Assembly (NCBI RefSeq): GCF_014596915.1 | Contig: NZ_JACVWU010000014.1 | Location: 186,001-250,000 of the forward strand | Length of the DNA: 64,000 nucleotides | Direction of reading: 5' to 3' | Origin: Streptomyces sp. TRM68416 | GTDB lineage: Bacteria > Actinomycetota > Actinomycetes > Streptomycetales > Streptomycetaceae | Shown here: piece after piece, positions 42,422-51,238 of the stretch | Numbering within the stretch: the stretch's first letter is position 1 | Layout of the letters: each line of letters opens with the position of its first letter | The notes under the pieces: model-generated | What the model was told of the DNA's origin: nothing | Databases searched by the model: none | Seen by the model: only the letters and a program-made list of their open reading frames with translations | Program-made: the position numbers and the translations under genes

Positions 42422-42954
42422 GGCTTCGCGCGGCGGCGCAGGAACCAGGCCGTGGCCACGGCACCCACCGCCACCAGACCTCCGCCCGCCGCGAGCGTCA
42501 GCGTGCCGTAGTCCTTGGTGGCACCGCCCAGCCCGCCCATCACGCCGCGGGACGGGGAGGCCGTCGCGGAGATGGTGGGCGGGGAGCCGGCGGAGACGAT
42601 GACGGACTGGGTGCCCGCGGGCTGGTCGCTGTTGGCGCACATGACGATGACGGTGTACGTGCCCGGGCTGACGTTCGACCAGGCGGCGGACTGCTGGCTG
42701 GTCGTTCCGGACAGGGCCACCTGACGGCCCTGGGCGAAGTTCGCCTGGCTGCTGGTGAGCAGCGAGGCGTTGCCCCAGCTGCCGGTGGAGTTGGTCTGGT
42801 TGCACGCGCTGGTCGTGACCGAGACCGTCGAGCCGCTGGTGCTGACCGAGATCCCGGACTGGGCGGCGGCAGCCCCGGCACTCAGGGCGAGCGGAAGCGC
42901 GGCGGCGGCCGCCACGGTCAGGCCGGAGCGGAGGAGTGGCGATGAGTTGCGCAT
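42409..42954 (-). CDS. Secreted cell-surface protein with C-terminal membrane anchor
   Basis: The 181-residue precursor starts with a signal peptide (LTVAAAAALPLALSAGAAAA). The mature part is a Ser/Thr-rich beta domain (SVSTSGSTVSVTTSACNQ, with a second Cys in TYTVIVMCANSD). A C-terminal transmembrane segment (LTLAAGGGLVAVGAVATAWF) and a short basic tail (LRRRAKPYRL) complete it. GGAGG is 9 bases before ATG 42954. This is an exported, membrane-anchored surface protein of unknown role. The two cysteines could form one disulfide. Confidence 0.82.
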   Translation of the reverse strand: MRNSSPLLRSGLTVAAAAALPLALSAGAAAAQSGISVSTSGSTVSVTTSACNQTNSTGSWGNASLLTSSQANFAQGRQVALSGTTSQQSAAWSNVSPGTYTVIVMCANSDQPAGTQSVIVSAGSPPTISATASPSRGVMGGLGGATKDYGTLTLAAGGGLVAVGAVATAWFLRRRAKPYRL

Positions 42955-43121
42955 GTGGACTGCCCTCCGGCGGCACGGTTGGCGGTACATCCCTTGCGCC
43001 GCCGAGGTCGGGAACGCCCGTGCTGCCTTCAGGGGAAGCCAACGTGCCCCCGGCCGGACCCGCATGCGGACCGCCCCCGGGCAGGTGACGGATTCCATCG
43101 TCCGGCCCAGGGGCGGGGCCG

Positions 43122-44117
43122 TCAGGGTCCCTCGTCGCCCGTGGTCACCGTGCGCTCCGCCGAGAAGCCGCCCCACGTCCCGTCGGGCAGCCGCGCCCGG
43201 ATCCGCACCCGATGGCTCACCCCCGCCTCCCGTCCCGCGTAGAAGCTGTACGCCGCCTTCTCGCGCGGCGCCCGCCCGCCGAACACCACCGAGGTGGCCG
43301 TACGGCCGTCGAGGCGCACCTCATACTCCGTGATCACGCCGTCCGCGCGCGGCGGAACCCAGCTCAGGTCGATGTAGTACGCCCCGTCGGCGCGGTCACG
43401 GTGGGTCGTGGCGCGGAAGCCGGCGGGTGCGGTGCCGCGGCCGTCGTCGGTGCCGGCCGGGGTGGTCAGGCGGACGGCTCCGTGCGCGGGGGAGAGGTTG
43501 TCCGCCGCGTCGCGGGCGCGGACCGTGAAGGAGTAGCGGGTGCCCGGCCGCAGCCCCGTGACCACGGCCGCGGTCTGGTTCCCGCCCACACTGTGGATCT
43601 TCGTCCCGCCCTGGTGGATGTCGTACGACACCACCTCGCGGTCGTCCTTCGAGGCCGACCAGGACAGCTGGACGGCGCGGCCGCCGATCGCACGGCCGTG
43701 CACCGCACCCGGCGCGGTGGGGGCCGAGTCGTCCGCCGCGGCGGACGCGGGAGTGGTGGCCCTGACCTCCCGGCTGGGCGGCCCCAGGCGTCCGTCGGTG
43801 TCGCGGGCGCGCACGGTGAAGACGTACGCCGTGGCCGGCCGGAGCCGGACGACGTCCACCATGTGTGCGTCACCCGGCACCTCCCTGACCTTGGTGGTGC
43901 CGCGATACACCTCGTAGCGGTCGATGTCCCGGCCGCCGGCCACCGCGTTCCACATCACGTGCACGCTGGTCGCGCTGCCCGCCTCGGCCGTGACGCCCGT
44001 GGGAGCGCCCGGCGGCGGGCCGGCGCCGTCCGGGCCCTGCCGGCCGCAGGAGGTGACCAGGGCGAGCGCGGAGCAGAGCACGGCGAGACGCAGCAGGGGA
44101 ACGGGAACGTGGCGCAC
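43122..44117 (-). CDS. Lipoprotein with three fibronectin type III domains
   Basis: The 331-residue precursor has a signal ending in a lipobox LVTSC (C24), so it should be lipid-anchored. Three FnIII repeats follow, with the typical YEVYRGTTKV, YVFTVRARDTDGRLGPPS and RYSFTVRARDAADNLSP patterns. GTG 44117 has GGGGAGG 7 bases upstream. FnIII modules of this kind are common in secreted Streptomyces chitinases and cellulases. A DasR-like dyad lies 48 bases upstream of the start, linking it to the amino-sugar regulon. Confidence 0.87.
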   Translation of the reverse strand: MRHVPVPLLRLAVLCSALALVTSCGRQGPDGAGPPPGAPTGVTAEAGSATSVHVMWNAVAGGRDIDRYEVYRGTTKVREVPGDAHMVDVVRLRPATAYVFTVRARDTDGRLGPPSREVRATTPASAAADDSAPTAPGAVHGRAIGGRAVQLSWSASKDDREVVSYDIHQGGTKIHSVGGNQTAAVVTGLRPGTRYSFTVRARDAADNLSPAHGAVRLTTPAGTDDGRGTAPAGFRATTHRDRADGAYYIDLSWVPPRADGVITEYEVRLDGRTATSVVFGGRAPREKAAYSFYAGREAGVSHRVRIRARLPDGTWGGFSAERTVTTGDEGP

Positions 44118-44164
44118 GGCTCTGCCTCCCCGGGGACGGCGTGCCGCGCCACCTCGCGCGGCAA

Positions 44165-44176
44165 TGGTCCGGACCA
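44165..44176. promoter_or_regulatory. DasR-like responsive element
   Basis: TGGTCCGGACCA is a perfect 12-bp palindrome that differs from the DasR consensus core TGGTCTAGACCA only at the two central bases. It is preceded by CAA and followed by ATATG. It lies 48 bases upstream of the FnIII lipoprotein start, on the chitosanase side of the gap. Confidence 0.55.
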
Positions 44177-44177
44177 A

Positions 44178-44519
44178 TATGCGCCTGTGGCGCGATCACA
44201 TCAAGAGGGCGGGGGCGTTGGTGACCGTTCGCACGAGTTACGTATGCTGGCCCCCTCGCGGCTGAACTCCCTTGGGCCGCTCGGGAGTTCATGCCGGTGG
44301 CGCGGGCCGCTGTCGTCGCTGATCCCGCGCCGGGCGTGGGCGGCCGGGGGCAGGAGCCGACACGGGCTCAGGCCCCCGGCCCCTGCCGCGAGTTCGGACG
44401 GATGCCGCCATTGGACGGGATCGTGCACCGTCCGGCCCTCCAGAGGTGGCCGCCCCGTCGACGCGGCAGCAGGGTGGGCTGAGTGTCCGTCAGTGTCCCC
44501 CAGGAGAGGGTCCCTTATC
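44178..44519. other. Gap between divergent lipoprotein and chitosanase genes
   Basis: No gene is seen in this stretch. It ends with the chitosanase ribosome binding site (AGGAGAGGG, 44502-44510). Promoters of both divergent genes must lie in this gap, but no clear -35/-10 pair was recognised. Confidence 0.45.
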
Positions 44520-45209
44520 GTGCGTGTCCAGTCGCTGACAGTGGCCGCCGCAGGCGCCGCGCTGCTCGCCCCGACCATGCTGCCCGCCGAGCCCATGGCC
44601 CACGAGCGGCCGGTGGTGCGCGAGGGCGACGTCCAGGCCGCCGACCTGCTGGCCCGGGTGCGTGACTGCGACCGCATCTCCCGCGGGCGCTACCGCAGCG
44701 ACCACGGCACGCCCGCCACGATCCCCGTCTGCGGCACCGCGGACGCCGTCTTCTGGACGGCCGACATGGACATCGACTGCGACGGCCGGCCCGGCCGCCG
44801 CTGCAACCGCCGCACCGACCCCTTCTTCTCCGACACGACCGCCTTCCAGCAGTCCGACGGCCGCCAGCTGAATGCCGAACGCCTCCCGTACGTCGTCGTG
44901 CCCGCCCCGAGCCGCACCTGGGACTACCGCAAGCACGGCGTGCGCGGCGGGTCCGTCGTGGCCGTCGTGCACGAGGACCGGGTGCAGTACGCGGTCGTCG
45001 GCGACGTCGGCCCGCGCGACATCATCGGCGAGGCCTCCTACGCCACCGCGAAGGCCCTCGGCATCGACCCCGACCCGCGCGCCGGCGGCACGGACTCCGA
45101 CGTCACCTACATCGTCTTCAAGGACACCCGGGTACGGCCGATCGAGGACCACGAGGCCGCCGTGACGGCCGGCGAGCGGCTGGCGCGGCGGTTCGTGGAC
45201 GGCAAGTGA
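44520..45209 (+). CDS. Secreted glycoside hydrolase family 75 (chitosanase)
   Basis: The 229-residue precursor has a signal peptide (LTVAAAGAALLAPTMLPAEP). The catalytic domain shows the GH75 pattern ADMDIDCDGRPGRRCNRRTD, FFSDTTAFQQSDG, LPYVVVPAPSRTW and YAVVGDVGPRDIIGEAS. These enzymes hydrolyse chitosan outside the cell. The Asp of DIDCDG and Glu of IIGEAS are candidate catalytic residues. GTG 44520 has AGGAGAGGG 9 bases upstream. It is divergent from the FnIII lipoprotein and may share its DasR-type control. Confidence 0.88.
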   Translation: MRVQSLTVAAAGAALLAPTMLPAEPMAHERPVVREGDVQAADLLARVRDCDRISRGRYRSDHGTPATIPVCGTADAVFWTADMDIDCDGRPGRRCNRRTDPFFSDTTAFQQSDGRQLNAERLPYVVVPAPSRTWDYRKHGVRGGSVVAVVHEDRVQYAVVGDVGPRDIIGEASYATAKALGIDPDPRAGGTDSDVTYIVFKDTRVRPIEDHEAAVTAGERLARRFVDGK

Positions 45210-45634
45210 GCAGAGCGGGCGCCGTCCTCGGCCCGCCGTCCACCCGTCGTCGACGGCCGGGGCCGCGCCGTTGGTGTTGCTCGTCGCGTCCGGGGCGAGC
45301 AACACGAGGGCGGCGGCCTGCTCCCCGGGCTGCGCCGGACGGCCGACGCCGACGACGTGCGGGCCGAGCGACGTCGGCCGTGGGCACCCCGCTCGGCGCC
45401 GACCACGATGCCGGTCTGCGTGCCGCCCGGGGTGGTGGCGCTGGCGTGCACTCCTTGCTTGGCCGCACGCCACGGTCAGCCGTCCGTCAACCACCGCGGC
45501 CCTCATCAGGATCCCGCCCGCGGCATCAGGTCGACCAGCAACGCGAAGGCGTCGTCGCCTTCGCCTTCGTACCCGGTTCGGCGACCGGCGTGCGTGTCCG
45601 GTCTCGGACAGGTCCGGGCAACCGGCCTTCTCGG
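45210..45634. other. Gap after the chitosanase gene
   Basis: No convincing gene is present. Frames on the minus strand (for example VVGAERGAHG-like and ALVLLAPDATSNTNG-like pieces) look like sequence that may once have been coding but match no family I recognise. Confidence 0.4.
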
Positions 45635-46258
45635 TCAGACGTGGAGTTCCGGCGGGAAGCCGGTCCAGCGCAGCTCCGCAGGCAGATGTCGCATGTCGTT
45701 GTAGAACAGCACGGAGGGCGGCCGGCCGGGTGCGTATCGGATGACCGACAGTGCTGCGTTGCCGTGGTTGAGGCCCATCCAGCGCCACTCGGGTGCGTCG
45801 AGGGCAGCCCGGACGAGCCAGCCGATGAGGAAGTTGTGCGTGACGACGAGTTCATGGCGGGGGCAATCGCCCTCGACCGAACCCGTGAACCGTTCGAGTG
45901 CTTCCCGGGCCAGTGCGGGACCGCGGTCGCGCTCTTCGTCCGAGACCTGTGCGAGGAAGGCGAGCATGGCGTCGGCCGAATCCGGCGGCAGCTCGTCCTT
46001 CGTCGGAAGGTACGGGACGTAGTCGCCTGCCACCTCTGACTGGTGGAGTGGGGTGCCGCCAAGTTGTGCGCGGATCAGCTGGGCCGTCTGCTGCGCCCGA
46101 GGCAGCGGACCGTGATGGACCGCCGAAAGCGGGGTGCTCCTGAGCCGTTCACCGAGCAGAACAGCTTGGCGCCGACCCCTCTCCGTCAGGGACGTCTCAT
46201 CCTCCGTCGCTTCACCGTGCCGAGCGAGGTAGAGGTATCTGGTGGCGGCGCCTGTCAT
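45635..46258 (-). CDS. Histidine phosphatase family protein
   Basis: The 207-residue protein has the catalytic RHG motif in YLARHGEATEDE and a second catalytic His in LVVTHNFLIGW, with a PRAQQTAQLI stretch. These define the phosphoglycerate mutase/histidine acid phosphatase fold. ATG 46258 has GGAG at 9 bases; a start at 46279 adds seven residues. The protein is probably a cytoplasmic phosphatase of unknown substrate. No other gene is seen between it and the dha operon (46259-46495). Confidence 0.85.
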   Translation of the reverse strand: MTGAATRYLYLARHGEATEDETSLTERGRRQAVLLGERLRSTPLSAVHHGPLPRAQQTAQLIRAQLGGTPLHQSEVAGDYVPYLPTKDELPPDSADAMLAFLAQVSDEERDRGPALAREALERFTGSVEGDCPRHELVVTHNFLIGWLVRAALDAPEWRWMGLNHGNAALSVIRYAPGRPPSVLFYNDMRHLPAELRWTGFPPELHV

Positions 46259-46495
46259 GTCCTGGGTCTCCGTGACCATCCGTGATCTTGTATGTCGGGA
46301 TGGACGCTGAGTCTGTTGCGCGTGGTTCCGTCGCGGCTGCACCGGCTCAAGACCTGTGGGACGACCGGCCGGTATGCACCTCAACGTCCGCCTGGAGGAG
46401 GCCACAGCCCGTGTCCCCGGACCAGTGAGCGGGTCGCGGGCCAGGGCGGGGGCGTTCTCGCCGCCCCCGCCCGGTACACCGCGCGCCCGCCCCCC

Positions 46496-46906
46496 TCACA
46501 CCTTCCGGTAGGCGTACGCCTCCGCGGCCGCTGCCTCCACCGCCGCCAGGTCGGCGCCGGTGGCTGCCGTGACGGCGGCGGCGACCGCGCCCTCGACGAA
46601 CGGGGCGTCCACCAGGCGGGTGTTGGCGGGGAGTTCGTCGCCCTCCGCGAGGAGCGCCTTTACGGTGAGGACCGCGCTGCCGAGGTCGGTGAGGACGGCG
46701 ACTCCGGCGCCCCGGTCCACGGAGGCGGCGGCCGCGGCGATCAGTTCGGAGCTGGTGCCGAGGCCGCCGTCCTCGGTGCCGCCCGCGGGGGCCACGGGTA
46801 CGGACGTACCGGCGCCCGCCAGCCCTTTCGCCAGGTCGGCCACCGACGCGGCCACCGCGGCACTGTGCGACACCAGCACGATCCCGACGAGCTTGCCGTC
46901 ACTCAC
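46496..46906 (-). CDS. dhaM: PTS-dependent dihydroxyacetone kinase phosphotransferase subunit DhaM
   Basis: The 136-residue protein is the EIIA-Man-type domain: GIVLVSHSAAVA with H14 as the probable phosphorylated histidine, and VAVLTDLGSAVLTV. It lacks the HPr and EI-like extensions of E. coli DhaM and so must receive phosphate from the general PTS proteins. Its ATG overlaps the dhaL stop by 8 bases, indicating coupling. It is the last gene of the operon. Confidence 0.9.
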   Translation of the reverse strand: MSDGKLVGIVLVSHSAAVAASVADLAKGLAGAGTSVPVAPAGGTEDGGLGTSSELIAAAAASVDRGAGVAVLTDLGSAVLTVKALLAEGDELPANTRLVDAPFVEGAVAAAVTAATGADLAAVEAAAAEAYAYRKV

Positions 46907-47498
46907 CGTTGGCCTCCGCGAGAGCCGCGACCAGCAGGGCCGACGAGGTCGCGCCGGGATCCTGGTGCCCGATGCTGCGCTCGCCGAGATAGCTCGCCCG
47001 GCCCTTGCGCGCCTGCAACGGTGTCGTCGCCAGCGCCCCCTCCTCGGCCGCGGCCCGCGCCGCGGCGAAGCCGTCGCCGAGCGCGTCCACGGCCGGCACC
47101 AGCGCGTCGATCATGGTCTTGTCGCCCGGCGCCGCCCCGCCCAGCGTCATCACCGCGTCCACCCCCGTCCGGAAGGCCTGCGCGAAGTCGTCCTCACCGA
47201 CCTCGGCGGCATCCCCGAGCGCCTTGCCGGTACGGCGCAGCAGCGTCCCGTACAGCGGGCCGGACGCCCCGCCCACCGTCGAGATCAACTGGCGTCCGGC
47301 CAGGGTGAGGATCGCGCCGGGCGTGTCCGGGGACTCCTTCTCCAGCGTCGCGGTCACGGCGCGGAAGCCCCGCAGCAGATTGCTGCCGTGGTCGGCGTCG
47401 CCGATGGGGGAGTCGAGGGCGGTGAGCCGTTCCGCCTCGCGGTCGACGGACGCGGCGGTCGCGGCCATCCAACGGCGGAAGAAGTCGGCGTCGAGCAC
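46899..47498 (-). CDS. dhaL: Dihydroxyacetone kinase subunit DhaL
   Basis: The 199-residue protein has the nucleotide-binding DhaL pattern: DSPIGDADHGSNLLRGF (metal- and ADP-binding aspartates), TVGGASGPLYGTLL, APGDKTMIDAL and YLGERSIGHQDPGATSS. It holds ADP as a cofactor that is rephosphorylated by DhaM. GTG 47498 has AAGGAG at 5 bases. It sits between dhaK and dhaM, completing the phosphorylation relay for dihydroxyacetone or glyceraldehyde. Confidence 0.93.
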   Translation of the reverse strand: MLDADFFRRWMAATAASVDREAERLTALDSPIGDADHGSNLLRGFRAVTATLEKESPDTPGAILTLAGRQLISTVGGASGPLYGTLLRRTGKALGDAAEVGEDDFAQAFRTGVDAVMTLGGAAPGDKTMIDALVPAVDALGDGFAAARAAAEEGALATTPLQARKGRASYLGERSIGHQDPGATSSALLVAALAEANGE

Positions 47499-47545
47499 GG
47501 AATCTCCTTGCGTGGTAGGTACGTTGACAGCCCGGTGCCGCCCGC

Positions 47546-48538
47546 TCACATGCCCCAGCGCAGCCCCGCCGTCTTCACCGGCGCGTCCCACAGCCGCAGC
47601 AGCTCCTCGTCGATCTGGCAGAGGGTGACCGAGGCGCCGGCCATGTCGAGGGAGGTGACGTAGTTGCCGACGAGCGTGCGGGCGACGGCGACACCGCGCT
47701 CGGTGAGCACCCGCTGGACCTCGGCGTTGAAGCCGTACAGCTCCAGCAGCGGGGTCGCGCCCATGCCGTTGACCAGGACCAGGACCGGATTGCTCGGGCT
47801 CATGTCCTCCAGGATCGCGTGCACGGCGAAGTCGGCGATCTCGCCCGACGTCATCATCGGCCGCCGCTCCCGGCCGGGCTCCCCGTGAATGCCGATGCCC
47901 AGCTCCAGCTCCCCGGACGGCAGCTCGAAGGTCGGGCTGCCCTTGGCGGGCGTGGTGCACGCGCTCAGCGCGACGCCGAAGCTGCGGGAGTTCTCGTTCA
48001 CCTGCCGCGCGATCGCAGCCACCCGGTCCAGCGGCATGCCCTCGTCCGCCGCGGCACCCGCGATCTTCTCCACGAACAGCGTCGCGCCGGTGCCGCGCCG
48101 GCCCGCCGTGTAGAGGCTGTCGGTGACGGCCACGTCGTCGTCGACCAGCACCTTCGCCACCTGAATGCCCTCGTCCTCGGCGAGTTCGGCAGCCATGTCG
48201 AAGTTCAGCACGTCGCCGGTGTAGTTCTTCACGACGAACAGCACGCCCTCGCCGCTGTCCACGGCCGCCGCGGCACGCACCATCTGATCGGGCACGGGCG
48301 AGGTGAACACCTCACCCGGGCAGGCCGCGGACAGCATCCCGGGCCCCACGAACCCACCGTGCAGCGGCTCGTGCCCCGACCCGCCGCCGGAGACCAGCGC
48401 GACCTTCCCGGCCACGGGAGCGTCCCGCCGTACGATCACACGGTTCTCGACGTCCACGGTCAACTCGGGGTGCGCGGCGGCCATACCGCGCAGGGCGTCG
48501 GTGACAACGGTCTCGGGGACATTGATGAGCATCCTCAT
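47546..48538 (-). CDS. dhaK: Dihydroxyacetone kinase subunit DhaK
   Basis: The 330-residue protein binds dihydroxyacetone covalently at H218 (GIGIHGEPG). VSGGGSGHEPLHGGFVG and VKNYTGDVLNFDMAAELA are the other conserved segments. AGGAGG lies 5 bases before ATG 48538. It is the first gene of dhaKLM. The operon converts dihydroxyacetone to the glycolytic phosphate using PEP. Confidence 0.95.
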   Translation of the reverse strand: MRMLINVPETVVTDALRGMAAAHPELTVDVENRVIVRRDAPVAGKVALVSGGGSGHEPLHGGFVGPGMLSAACPGEVFTSPVPDQMVRAAAAVDSGEGVLFVVKNYTGDVLNFDMAAELAEDEGIQVAKVLVDDDVAVTDSLYTAGRRGTGATLFVEKIAGAAADEGMPLDRVAAIARQVNENSRSFGVALSACTTPAKGSPTFELPSGELELGIGIHGEPGRERRPMMTSGEIADFAVHAILEDMSPSNPVLVLVNGMGATPLLELYGFNAEVQRVLTERGVAVARTLVGNYVTSLDMAGASVTLCQIDEELLRLWDAPVKTAGLRWGM

Positions 48539-48572
48539 GGGTACCTCCTGGTGAGACTAGCAGATGAGCCCG

Positions 48573-48594
48573 TGACCTCTGTTTTTGCAGGTCA
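48573..48594. other. Inverted repeat at the dha operon boundary (possible integration scar)
   Basis: TGACCT (48573-48578) and AGGTCA (48589-48594) flank CTGTTTTTGC, just upstream of the dha promoter region. Tandem TGCTGACTT/TGCTGACTTT repeats occur 80 bases further on (about 48663-48682). IS110 debris begins about 500 bases later. The arrangement suggests a recombination junction, but no integrase is seen. A dhaK regulator site is the alternative. Confidence 0.3.
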
Positions 48595-48684
48595 GTGTGG
48601 GTTTGGCCGATTGTTGATCTTGGCGGTCCGTGGCGGTCGGAAGCGGGGTCTGGCGGTACTGATGCTGACTTAATGCTGACTTTG

Positions 48685-48873
48685 ATGACGGGGCGTCAGG
48701 TCTGTGGCGTGGTCGGATGCAAGAGGGCGGAGAGCGCTGCTTTCGGCAGTATCGGCCTTGCGGCAGCGAAGGTCACGCCGGATGGCGGCGCGATGCCATC
48801 CGGTCTGTGTCGGAGGTGCCTCCATGAGTGTGGGACCACTTCGCCTGCTGGGTTGCGTGAGCTGTTCCGGTAG
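48685..48873 (+). CDS. Small cysteine-rich hypothetical protein
   Basis: A 62-residue frame from ATG 48685 reads VCGVVGCKRAE near its start and GLCRRCLHECGTTSPAGLRE near its end. The four-to-five cysteines (CxxxxC and CxxC plus His/Cys) could bind zinc. No ribosome binding site is obvious. It is the only coding-like frame in 48595-49040. No family is recognised. Confidence 0.35.
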   Translation: MTGRQVCGVVGCKRAESAAFGSIGLAAAKVTPDGGAMPSGLCRRCLHECGTTSPAGLRELFR

Positions 48874-49103
48874 GGCAGCTCGTTCACGCCGGTGACTGCC
48901 TGGGCCTGACCTGCACACCTGCTGACCTGGGCAATCGCGCTGGGCACTGCGGAGTACTTCCCTCCACTGCCCGGGATTCCCCAGGAATTCCCGGCCGAGT
49001 GTGCACTAGACCGTACGGAGAACCGGCGCCTCGCTCGCAAGTTGGCGCGGGTTGCCGCCACTCTGAGTGGTGGTAGAGCCGCAATTGCGGGAGGTGCCGG
49101 TCG

Positions 49104-50020
49104 TGTTCGAGCGTACGTTTGCCGGGCTGGATGTTCACGCCCGTTCGGTCGTCGGGGCCGCGATCGATGGGGTTTCCGGGGAGATCCGGTAGGTGAGGCT
49201 GGCGCGGAGACGGACGCGGTGGTGGCGGTGTATGAGGCTGGGCCGACCGGGTTCGGGCTGGCCAGGGCGTTGACGGTGGCGGGGGTGCGGTGTGTGGTGG
49301 TCGCGCCGTCGAAGGTCGAACGGCCGCCGGGCGACCGGGGCGAAACAGACCGGCGGGACGCCGAGCGGTTGGCGCGGCTGCTGCGGATCGGGGAACTCCC
49401 GGCCGTGCGGGTGCCCACCGAGGCGGAGGAGGCCGCGCGGGATCTGGTGCGGGCCCGCGAGGACGTGCACGGAGATCTGAAGCGCGCGCGGCACCGGCTC
49501 TCCAAGCTACTGCTGCGCCAGGGGCTGGTGTGTCGGGCTCGGCCTGGACGCAGGAGCACGAGAGCTGGCTGCGCTCGCTCTCCTTCGAACGTCTCGGTGT
49601 CCAGCCGGCCTTCGACGAAGCCTTGGACACCGTGCTCAGCACCTGTGCTTGCCGCGGACGGCTGGAGGGGGCCATCGAGCAGATGGTCGCCGCCTCACCG
49701 TTCGCGCCGGCGGTGGGGCGGCTGGGGTGCCTGCGCGGGGTCAGCACGCTGACTGTCTTCGGGCTGGCCGTCGAGGTCGTGACTGGCGTCGCTTCATCGG
49801 CGCCACCATCGGCTCCTATCTGGGGCTGGTGCCGTCAGAGGCCTCCAGCGGAGAGCGCCGGGTGCAGGGTCCGATAACCAAGACCGGCAACAGCCACGCC
49901 CGCCGGCTGCTGGTGGAGGCGTCCTGGCACCACCGCAAGCCGTGCCGTCTGGGCCGCGAGCTGCTGCGCCGCCAGGCCGGATGGTGCTGGAGCCTCGCCG
50001 TGATGGACGAGCCGTCCTGA
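49104..50020 (+). pseudogene. IS110-family transposase, multiply frameshifted
   Basis: The pieces in order are FERTFAGLDVHARSVVGAAI, YEAGPTGFGLARAL, VRCVVVAPSKVERPPGDRGE, LVRAREDVHGDLKRARHRLS, LRSLSFERLGVQPAFDEAL, GRLGCLRGVSTLTVFGLAVE, ITKTGNSHARRLLVEASWHH and AGWCWSLAVMDEPS. They lie in different frames, with a deletion after VSGEIR, a break near 49535 and one near 49785. The segment between LRRQ and AGWCW is shortened. The gene is clearly nonfunctional. It belongs to the DEDD-type IS110 transposases. Confidence 0.85.
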
Positions 50021-51080
50021 CATGGGCCGGCCCACACGTCGCCGGCGGGAGATCGGTGATGGACGGGGCAGCGCGAGGAGGACCCGCGGCGCAACTATGA
50101 GCAGCCCCGCCGGCCACCGGCGCGGCAACGCTCGACGCTAGACCCACGGAACGTTCCCCAGTACCACCGGTCATGCAGTAACGGACCCGCGCATATGAGT
50201 CGGACCGCGCGTCGAGCCGAGACGCCTCACCCCACGCCCTCTCCTACCGGCCCACCAGCACGAAGACCAGGCCCGGCATCTGAGTGTCGAGCCGGACGCC
50301 GCAGGTCCCTTGACACCCAGGCCCTCCATATTGGTTGTGTACTCGGCAGGGGAGCGCGGCTGGCCTCGCGGGTGGACCAACGGGACTTCGCGATGCCAGG
50401 GCGGAGCCGACGGGCGCGGGTGTGTCGAGTCGCTGCGCTTGCCGCGCGAGATGGAGTCTGCTGCCGTCGAGGGCGATGAGGTGCCTCGTGGCGAGCACAC
50501 GCGAAAGCCGCTGCAGCGTTCATTGTGCGGGGCCCATCGTGGAGATGATCTCGAATCAGGCTGATGGTCCGGTGAGGTCTGGACTCCCGAAGAGCCGAGG
50601 AGTCCTCGTGACCTCGCTGCCCGAAAGTGCGTGCTGGTGGAGGTAGTGATTGTCCCGTGGCGCATCAGGATGTTGAAGTGATGGCTGCAGTTGGCTCAGT
50701 TGTTCGGGAACTGGATCGGACGGTCGTAGGAGGAGATCGTGCAGGCGCGTCAGGACTGGATGGAAGGGGCGCGGTTTGGGGAGGTGAAGGGGTGCGGCGG
50801 GGCTCCGCTGCCCCCATCGGAACTGCCGCCGGTGCCGTTGAATCCGCGAGGCAGGGTGTGCTGACCGGGCCCAGTGACCAGGCCGTCTTTCATGGCTCAT
50901 CGACGCGAAACCTCCTACGAGGATGCGGGCCACCACATCGGCTTCGCCGCGCCTGGAGCGCCGCGTCTGCCGGTGTGGTGGCGGCGAAAGCATTCACAGG
51001 GTGAAGACCTCTCGCTCTGTCCGGGCGGTCGGACGTATCAAAGAGCTTGCGGGGGCTGCGAGTTGCCGAGCCCGAAGGAG
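50021..51080. other. Gene-poor stretch after the IS110 remnant
   Basis: No intact gene is supported over about 1.1 kb. The region has lower GC than the core. Frames on both strands give only unassigned pieces. Promoter-type elements begin at 51081. Confidence 0.5.
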
Positions 51081-51120
51081 AATGTTCGACCTGTCGAACA
51101 TTGTTCGGAAACTATTGACG
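51081..51120 (+). promoter_or_regulatory. 22-bp palindrome and -35 upstream of the GH43 gene
   Basis: AATGTTCGAC (51081-51090), CT, GTCGAACATT (51093-51102) is a perfect 10-bp inverted repeat. A TTGTTCGG half-like element follows at once, then TTGACG (51115-51120) as a likely -35 box. The dyad sits about 135 bases upstream of the start codon. It is probably the operator of a LacI- or GntR-type repressor that controls arabinan use. Confidence 0.65.
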
Positions 51121-51238
51121 TTGATCGCGTCCCAATTCACACTCACCAACGCGACGTCAGCGGGCTGAGATCCCCAGTACCTCGGCCGAGGCCTCGCGCA
51201 CCCTGCCTCTGGCATGTCTTCTTCAGGGATGTGAACCC

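Noticed and set aside
48573..48682. tRNA or attachment-site tRNA fragment
   Set aside because: No cloverleaf or T-loop consensus (GGTTCGAATCC) could be found; only short inverted and tandem repeats are present.
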